From assembly GCF_021917145.1 (NCBI RefSeq), contig NC_061064.1, forward strand, positions 5,720,091-5,784,090: a stretch of DNA of 64,000 nt. The letters run 5' to 3'. The notes beneath the pieces are model-generated. The model saw only the letters and a list, made by a program, of their open reading frames with translations. It was not told where the DNA came from and made no database searches. The stretch is from Hypomesus transpacificus. Its lineage: Eukaryota > Chordata > Actinopteri > Osmeriformes > Osmeridae. The translations under genes were made by a program, and so were the position numbers. This document shows positions 32,524 through 64,000 of the stretch, in pieces. Each line of letters begins with the position of its first letter. Positions within the stretch are counted from its first letter, which is position 1.

Positions 32524-34397
32524 GTTATTGACGGTAACTGCATTACATAAGTGTGGATTAAATTGAGCATTAAATTCCGTTACATGTAAGATTACACTAA
32601 GTTTTAATGCGTTAAGAAGAATTACTCACCGAAATTGGCTGATTAGAGAAAATCTTGCAAAAAACTTCAGAGAAAGCTAGACAGTAAATACCGTTCACTT
32701 TTTCAGAAGAAATGTGATGTAGTTAGTTCTGTAATGTTAGATTAAAGTATGAATGTACACCATTATTACGTTGTTGTAGCCTACGTCATAATGTGTAGCA
32801 TTTGGACAGAAGCTACATATACAGTAGCCTTTATCATTTTAAATAAATATACGTCAATATTCCTCGTTTGGTAATTCCGATTGTGTTTTCTGTAAAACGT
32901 GAATTGCATGAAGAATGACAGTACTACTTTCCGTTTTTTCAGTTTTTAAATAATCAGAATAGAAAACTGTTTCCATTATGAATATAGCCAGCACTAAAAT
33001 TCAATTAGGCACTAAAAGCCTCGTAGACCTTCTCTACATATTATTATCTCTGCCTTGCTGATAAATTATTAATTGGTTGTATATTCAAAACAAAGTTGGA
33101 AATATATTCACAGATTTGAACAATATTCCCAAAGCAATAACTAGTTACAAAAACGTTAAAACACGAATGCCACTTTTTTCCAACCGTTCCAAACATTCAC
33201 CAGGCAATTGATAAAATTAAAAGTAATAAAATACAATAAGAGACTAATATTACACAAAGTAAATAATAATTACTCACCAAAAACACAAAATTGGCTGATT
33301 AGCCTGACTAAGAAAATCTCCTGAGAAAGCTGTACTGTTCACCTGCTTGTTCAGAAGAAATATGAGCAAGCTGTAATGTTACAATAAAGTATGCAGATAA
33401 CACATTATTACGTTTTTTTGTACGTCATTATGTGTAGCATTCGGATGCACTTTTCATAAAGATGGTACGTATTGATATAAATATACATAGGCATACGTCA
33501 ATATTTCTCATCATTTAAATCACTCCAATAAATTATCTGCAAACAATTCTTGTTATTTCGCTCGTTTGCGCCACACGTTGTCATGTAGAAAATATTTAAT
33601 TTTAAAATCCATACAAAGCAGTACTTGGCTACGACAATCTTTCCTGTCTATAATTGTAGTAGCCTTGCGTACGTCCGTTCGGGAACTCCTCTGGCATTCG
33701 AGTCGAAGTAAGAAACAGAAATTATTTTTCATAAACAAGCTCTTGTTTCCCTCCAAAACATTTCAACTTCGTGCATGCCTGCATGGACCTGCATGGCCAG
33801 CTAACCACTGGCTCAGCTAGCTGCCCCAGTCCAAGCACCTTGTTCGTGTTTTAAATGTAGCTGTATGTACAGACCTGTTGGCTCTGTAGGCAAACTGCAG
33901 GGGGGTCCAGGAGAGGGTCCGTGATGGATTTGAGGTGTTCCAGCACCAGATGCTTCAATAGTTATTAAATTAATAATAAAGAGGTCTCACTGTTGATGCT
34001 CAGCTCATATATATTCGTTTTATTTACAAATCATCCTAACATACAGTACAGTATGGAGGTTACATTCAGAGATTCATGGATTACATTTACTGTATGTTTC
34101 ATACACAATATTATTAATATGTAATCATGGGATCAAATACGATACCCCGACAAATAACTTTTACACAGGATCACAATTTGGAGGATTAAAAATATACATA
34201 TGCATTACTACATTCAGTTCATTGGTAAACAGCAGAGATAAAAACATATCTTGACACTGTAAAATATGTTAAACATTTCAGTTCATTCAGTATATTGTTG
34301 AAAATAAATATCACACAGAAATATACGTAGAAAAACACAGAAAGCAACACTTGTCAAGGTCTACTTGAGTATGTCTAAGGCCACTTTCAACCCCCCT
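32524..34397. other. Gene U leader, spacer and polq 3' UTR (unit C)
   Basis: Gene U leader donors lie at about 32,633 and 33,278. The polq 3' UTR runs from 34,397 to about 34,010, with an AATAAA on the minus strand at about 34,018-34,023. No other gene is seen. Confidence 0.55.
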
Positions 34398-49777
<15,380 letters not shown>

Positions 49778-51099
49778 TCTAGCAGTGTTACTGCCCCAAA
49801 TTAAATTTCTAGTTTGATATTGACAATAAATAAAGCTCGAAAATAAATCTCATATTTGTTTATATTAACAAGTTGATCAAAGAACCAAAGCGGAAAGTAA
49901 TTCACTAAACATTTTCATAGAAGACATAAACATGGCTTTCTTCGCAGCAGAAATCAAAAAGACCGCCTCGGTGTTTCACAAAAACAGTTCCGAGTATGTC
50001 GAATACTGAAATTCGAAAGTACCGCACCATATCCTAGCCAAAGAGTTGCTTCTGTTTCTTTTTCTCTGACACGCCCATGATCTACACGCCGTGCTGTCCA
50101 TCCCCGGCAGGCGGCATCAAACTGTGGGGAAACAGTTATGAACTTTTTCAAATTCATCAGAGCATGTGGTTTTGCATTCAATCCGAACTTCGAGGGTTCT
50201 GTGCATGTGGAATAGGAGTTTGGATTGAACTGAATCGATAACGGTAAATAATCTCTTAATTATGATGCGTTTTGAGATGGCTTGGTTTGTGTGTTTTGGG
50301 GTCGGTGTCATCAAGTCAACTTTGAAACCGACCGCCCGGGGCTAACTAGGTTAAGCTATGCGATCACGCGAGTTAATAGTATTGATTGGTTTGTATGAAA
50401 TTGCATTTAATCAACAAATACTTTATTATAGTTGTGATTTGTGACCAGTCCCGAATTGCCAATTGTGAGGGGATCTAGCGTGATCTATGACTAATCCTTT
50501 AAGGAAGCCATCTTATTGGTCCTGATGCAGTCTCCCTTCAACGCCGGTACACGTTATGCTGACATGAGTTGCTATCCTTCAGCCGTTCTAGTCACAATAC
50601 TTTTTGAAAGTCCCTCACTGCATACCTGGGATTTAGAGTAGAGCTAACCCTAAACCTACCTTCAACCTACACTGTATCATGTCTATGTACTACACCTATT
50701 AGCCTACTTTAGTTATAGACCACATGCCTTTCTGGGATCGGATGTAAGCCTGGGTTTTGAGTATGGCTGGTATAGAGGATTCTTTTTAAAATCTTTGCGG
50801 GCAGAAGCCAACCATGTGGCATGGAATTGGTGACAGAAAGATTCATATTTGGTCACCGTATTGTTGAGATGATCTTTGAAGGTTAATCCAAACAACCCTA
50901 AACAATTGTATTCTTAGACACAGTTTTTGCCTTTCACTTTATTAAACACAATAACATCAGATATGTTGACCCATGGGGATTTACAGTCAACCCATGTCTA
51001 GTTCGAACATCGAGCAGTTCTGGGAGCTACTGCGACGAAAGCAACCAGTTAGGAGACGCAAGCAACCAGCCGTATAGTTTGGGTGTGGCTCTTTATTAT
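49778..51099. other. polq promoter region and birc2 3' flank
   Basis: No coding exon is seen between the polq start and the birc2 stop. The polq promoter should lie just right of 49,777. The birc2 3' UTR runs leftwards from 51,099, with minus-strand AATAAA at about 51,092-51,097 and 50,938-50,943. The two genes are head to tail, about 1.3 kb apart. Confidence 0.6.
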
Positions 51100-56811
<5,712 letters not shown>

Positions 56812-59400
56812 TTTAAAATCTTTGTCAATGTTTATATTTAGTAGGAAAGATTTAAAGACAAGAAGAAAGGATGCCCTCCTTAGGGGGGGAGGTTTGACGA
56901 TACCCAGGAGATCTCACACACACACACACAATTAGGCTTTCATTCAAAAGTAACGTATGACAAGTCCTAGAGGATTTCAAGGGACTACCCCATTATGCCT
57001 CAAACTTAACTCATGGGAAACAGATAATTAACTAGACCAAAGAGGTAGAAGAGGAAACAAGTAGGGGCTTGATAAAGCCACAATTGAGACATTTGTTCAC
57101 TCGAATGTGTTTGCAAAGAAGGAAAACGAACAAAACATTTAATGGAGGTTCATCCATCATCCTCATCAAAACTATTCCTCTCATGTTGAACTCGTCTCCA
57201 AGCACTAGCCTTGTGGAATTGGACCATTTAACTTCCTCAGGAGACGTAGTCATTCCATTACATCAGAAGAAAATTCCAGATTCCGAGCGATACAGAAGCC
57301 CTCTGTCTGAATGGCGAAACTGGTGTGAAAATCCAAAATGATGAATGTGTAATGTAAAAACTGAAAGAGTACTCCTCTCCAACGATCATCCTGGATCCGC
57401 ATGTGCAAAGTGCTCAGACATAACGTATGTCCTTGAGTGAGACACAGACACTAACCACTCATACATAACCAACGGGATACATGAATCATCAGGAAATAAC
57501 GCTAACATAGTGAGTACACAACTAAATCACACATGCGGCCCTGGGTATGTGAGATCAAACCTTCCCCCCTCATTCGGACATCCCCTCCTAGGGAATTTAG
57601 CCTTCCATTGCGGAAAACTACAAACCCTGTACGAAATATACAAGTGTATTCCTCTAAGAGAGATGTTTCTGGAAATGACCAGGGGATTCTTATCCTTGGT
57701 TCAATACTGAATGCACCTGAGGAACAAAACACAGGGAACATATGGGCATTAGCTTAATAGTGTCACTGGATAATATGCTGGATAATTTTACAAAAACGAT
57801 TTTGTTGTTGTTGTAAAAGGTAGCCCGTACGAGCAAGCTAGATCATTCCAGTTTCAATCACGCTGTGTGCGTGGGGCACCAGCAGCACGAAGCGATACTG
57901 AGAGGGGCGGATCGAGACGCTGTTTCCGCATTATAAATTCAAGACTTGTCAGAGCCTGTCTACCCTAGACATTCTCTGTCTTTATTGTGCAAGCCCCTTT
58001 TCAAAACCTTGCGTTATCAAAGCAACGTCGTTAACGTTACGTCAGCAAGGACACGGCCCAGTGCAAGATTTAGAGACTATTACCAGAGCCTGTTTACGGA
58101 GAGCCTGGCCACTCGCTATTAAGCCCCTTTGTACCGAATTTTGTTGCAGTTCCATCAGAATTCCACTGGGAGGGATCGCGGTAGAGTGCAGAATGAATGG
58201 GGGGGTCTATGCAGCTAAACGGCTAAATTTGTCTCTTTCACCTGATTGTCGTTGAGAAATCTCAGATTTTATTGTAGTTTCTATATGTTCAACATGGATT
58301 ATAGGTCAAAAATTGAATGAATGAGCATGTCCTTTCGATTTCTTACAAGGTGAGTCGTTGTTGCCCATAACACGCTAGCATTCTGCTAATGAATGCTGAT
58401 TGGTTTGTGAAGGACTGACTACGTCCAGAGATCCCGCTTGATGGCATCCGAAGCAGAATCAGAATGTCAAAGCTTTAGAAACATTAGCAACAACATTAGC
58501 AAGCCCAAACTCTTTCTAGCATGTGTATTGACAAGGAAAGCCTAACCTGTCAGCTGTGTTATCGATAACTAGAGAGAGAAAAGGAAGTGACCAGAGCTTG
58601 CCGTAAAACAATATCTCTGGTCGTACGATGTGTATAACGTCAATTACATTTTAAAAGGCTTTTTAGAACAGAAATGCGACTTCAAAAAGATCTAATACCC
58701 AGCGGTGTGTATTTGTCTGCCTCCCCTTTCGAATTCAAAATTCAAATTACAAAAAAAATTAGATCATGAGAAAAGTAGATTTTGAGGGTATAGCTCCATA
58801 GACCTCCATTTATTCTGCACTCGACCGTGAGCGCTGTCATATGGAACTAGAGTGGAACAAACCCGGAAGTTTCCCGAGTGGCAGTTGTCATTCAGATAGA
58901 CATTTTCTGCTATTACTACTGTACAAGTTACCCTACGTACTAGTCCTAAAATATACGGAGGGTAGGATTTTATTAAATATGTGCCTCAACTTCAGTTACT
59001 GTAGTATATACACAATAAAATAAATATATATACAGCCGATCTGTTGCTGCTATCACAAAATTCATGTGAAAGGGTAGTAAATTCCGCGTAGGCCTGCTCG
59101 TTTGGGCGAGGTCGTATCGTTTGGTCGTATGCCAAACCGCAACTGGAATTAATGTTGAGAAATTCGCTTTTAAAACAACACAAGATTGCACAAGACTGAA
59201 CAAGGCTGACGATTCTACCTGCTGGACGGCGACTCACCAACGTTGGTTCGTAGCTTGTGTCTTCAAGTGCGAGCTGTTCTCACAGCTTCAGTTTTTCATA
59301 TGCGTTTCTTTCCTGGGAAAGAAAGGCAACTTCGTAAACCACTTCCGGTAGTACATTAAAAGACAAGCAATTTTAGTAAACTCTGCTTTTTGGCTATTCG
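56812..59400 (-). other. birc2: birc2 first intron, leader exon and promoter
   Basis: A donor (CCAGCAGGTAGAATCG, minus strand) at about 59,217 can end a non-coding first exon that joins upstream of the birc2 start. The promoter would lie right of about 59,300. Apart from an inverted-repeat element at 58,138-58,866 and a CA-run at about 56,920, the intron shows no gene. Confidence 0.4.
58138..58866. mobile_element. Inverted-repeat element in birc2 intron 1
   Basis: The left segment (GAGTGCAGAATGAATGG...GGTCTATGCAGCTA near 58,175-58,218) is the inverse of the right segment (TAGCTCCATAGACC...TTCTGCACTCGACC near 58,790-58,828). Weaker inverse similarity extends outwards on both sides to AGTTCCAT. 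It has no coding capacity; the class is not clear. Confidence 0.6.
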
Positions 59401-61255
59401 GAAGAGAAACAGTAGCATTTCTGCTTTGGTTATGAGTAGAAGCACAGCTCTACTATACTTAATTTAAAATGAACGAAAATAAGCTTCGATTTAACTAAAT
59501 AAAAAATAATACCATATGCCAAAATAATATAGATTCCTTTTAATGTAATTCAATTACATGACATTCAATTCCATTCAAAATTCAAATATCCTTACTGATT
59601 CACACTTTATCTGTCAAAATGCCCCACGAAAAAGACAACCAAGGCAAGGCATTAAATATAAACAAATGAGCCTAAGGCTTAACTCCAATACAGTGAATAA
59701 GCAATGTGAAAACCCAGAAGTGCGTCCTGAAAATGGACTTTTTATACCCTACCTACACCAACACCAACCGCAGTGAAACAAAACTCAATGTGGAAAGTAC
59801 CCGTGTTTCGCAGTTGCTCTGATCTCGCCGATACGTCATCATAGCTCGCTGTAGTTCAAGAAAACCCCACTGCTGTTATAACCTTTAGACTAGAAATATC
59901 AGAGTTGGCTAACGTTAAAAAGCGTTAGATTTCTATTGCATGAAACATTAATTAACGTTTGTCAAGTTTGTTTTTAGTGAGTGGACCTGAAATTCCTGAC
60001 GAGCATTGAGAACTAGCTGGACTATAGGGGACCCCTTAAAGTGGTCATTTACTGATTTCACACACTGTTCCTTATGGTCTCCAAGTAGAGTATGTAACAT
60101 TGGTTGGGCTGAAAAGGGCCCGGGTGCTGTTCTATGCGCCCCAATGCACCCTGTGAAATAGCCCTCGAATAAAACGAAAACTTTTCTTCTCCCTTTCTCC
60201 CTTATTCGATAACATTGGAAGTCTATGGAAGTGTCCCAACTGTATTTTTAAATGGCACTGCTGTCAGTCTATGGTCTTTCCACAACCAGTTTGTCAGGTG
60301 AGGTATAGAAGTTAAACGGGGCGACGTCATTTGAAAATAATTTATCACCGACAATTAGTGTCAAAAAAATGTATCACGGTTTATTATTTATTTTAAAAGG
60401 GATTACATTGGCTAGAACTAAAATGCATCCATATACAATACATGCATAAACGAATCCATAATACAAAACATTATAAATTTGGGTTATTTCAATAATACTC
60501 AGCGGAAGCCAAAAACACAAAAAGCAATAATTATTAAACATGCAGATACTAAAATGTCATTTGAAAATGAATATCAACTAACCCATTTGAAGGATATATC
60601 ATTGCCTAAACTTGATCAATGACTAAGTACCTTCAAATCGGCAATGAGGAAACTGCTTTTTAACATTCTAAATTAAACCAGATAGCAACCCATTACAAGG
60701 ATAAGTGTGGTTGAAAATGCTTCCTCTCGTTTCCCATTACAAAATTCCAATGGATGTGTAGAACTAAAAGCTTTGACAAACACTAAACAACTGAGAAAAT
60801 ATCAACTTACAGTATACTTCAAATACACAAAGTAAAACAAAATAGAATATATATACACACACTGTGACAAAATGGTCATTATAAACGAAGTGAGCTGCAG
60901 AAGTTTGTTGGTTTCTTCAATTGTGAGTGGACAATACGTTACGGACAATAATAGCAGAAAAATTCCAGCAATGGAGTCATTTTTTCTTCATCGAAAATCA
61001 GAGGTTCATATATGATCATGCATTCGCGCATGACCTACCTGTACAGCCCAGACGTGTGCTCAAAAAGCAGCGTTCGTAGGGAGAACACCACAATGGAAAA
61101 CAGGTTTGCTCAAAAGTATTTGTAAAGTAAAAAGCTTTTACTGAACTGAGTAAATCTAGGAGGTCGATCTCCACGCGTCTGTGACCAGGTGAAGATTTGT
61201 TTGTGTGTGTGCTTACTGCCAGATGTAAGATGATTGTTTGGTGTGTGTGTCGTGT
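59401..61255. other. Intergenic region and yap1 3' UTR
   Basis: The yap1 3' UTR runs leftwards from 61,255, probably to the AATAAA-type signals (minus strand) near 60,380-60,395. A stretch at about 60,010-60,330 (GGGCCCGGGTGCTGTTCTAT ...) looks like a dispersed fish repeat. No other coding exon is seen. Confidence 0.5.
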
Positions 61256-63671
<2,416 letters not shown>

Positions 63672-64000
63672 CTACAAGCACACACACACACACACACAGA
63701 ATAGATTTTTTAGCCTTTTGCTTCAGTGAGCTGTCAGTCTTCTGTAGCAGTGGAACCAGTGGAACCTGCTAAATGAGCCATGTACGCACCCTTAAATCAG
63801 GACCTGCTCTACTAGTAACACAACACACACTTGCTCTATCTTACCACTTGGAACTTGCCACTGACTGTAACTTACAGCCACACCGTGCGAAAACTACAGG
63901 TTGGAGCACTAATGCTAGGGCTGACAGACCAGTCACCACTGAGAAACATCCGGACAGATAGGTAAACGGACACATTGCCACCTACTTGAGAAAGTAGCGC
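63672..64000. other. yap1 intron at the right edge
   Basis: A CA-run precedes the WW1 exon acceptor; no exon is seen up to the window end. Confidence 0.6.

Overview
The window is vertebrate nuclear DNA, almost certainly from a teleost fish. Genes are split into many short exons with GT/AG borders. There is no operon-like packing. Microsatellites are abundant, as are tRNA-Leu-headed SINEs, hAT-type MITEs and a Ty3/gypsy element with the integrase-before-RT order known from fish (Gmr1 type). Every cellular gene recognised lies on the minus strand.

Right half (31,963-64,000): a conserved block. DNA polymerase theta (polq, 35 coding exons, 34,398-49,777) is complete and phase-consistent. It is followed by an inhibitor-of-apoptosis gene of the cIAP type (birc2, 12 coding exons, 51,100-56,811). 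Last come the 3' exons of yap1 (61,256-63,671), whose 5' part lies beyond the right edge. birc2/3 and yap1 are also neighbours in other vertebrates.

Left half (1-31,962): the neighbourhood of the polq 3' end has been tandemly copied, giving three units. Their shared start lies at 1 (unit A), 16,747 (unit B) and 31,963 (unit C, which contains the full polq). A complete repeat holds, from left to right, two short RING/B-box TRIM genes, an unrecognised gene here called gene U, and the 3' part of polq. Because polq is read leftwards, the duplicates in A and B carry only polymerase-domain exons with no promoter or helicase part, and they have damaged splice sites. Unit A also holds a 5'-truncated Gmr1-like retrotransposon that breaks a polq exon, an LTR-like segment, a displaced polq exon and a fragment of a CBL ubiquitin-ligase exon.

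Gene U is the main unknown. The two copies fully inside the window (15,440-17,309 and 30,656-32,523) have perfectly phased exons, tandemly repeated acidic exons, a helical central exon and a lysine-rich tail. The copy cut by the left edge has a stop codon in its third exon. TRIM copies range from apparently intact (8,807; 25,896) through truncated (13,001) to frameshifted (28,584). The left half is therefore a young, unstable segmental duplication in which TRIM and gene U copies are turning over while polq pieces ride along. Everything here is from reading the sequence; no searches were run.
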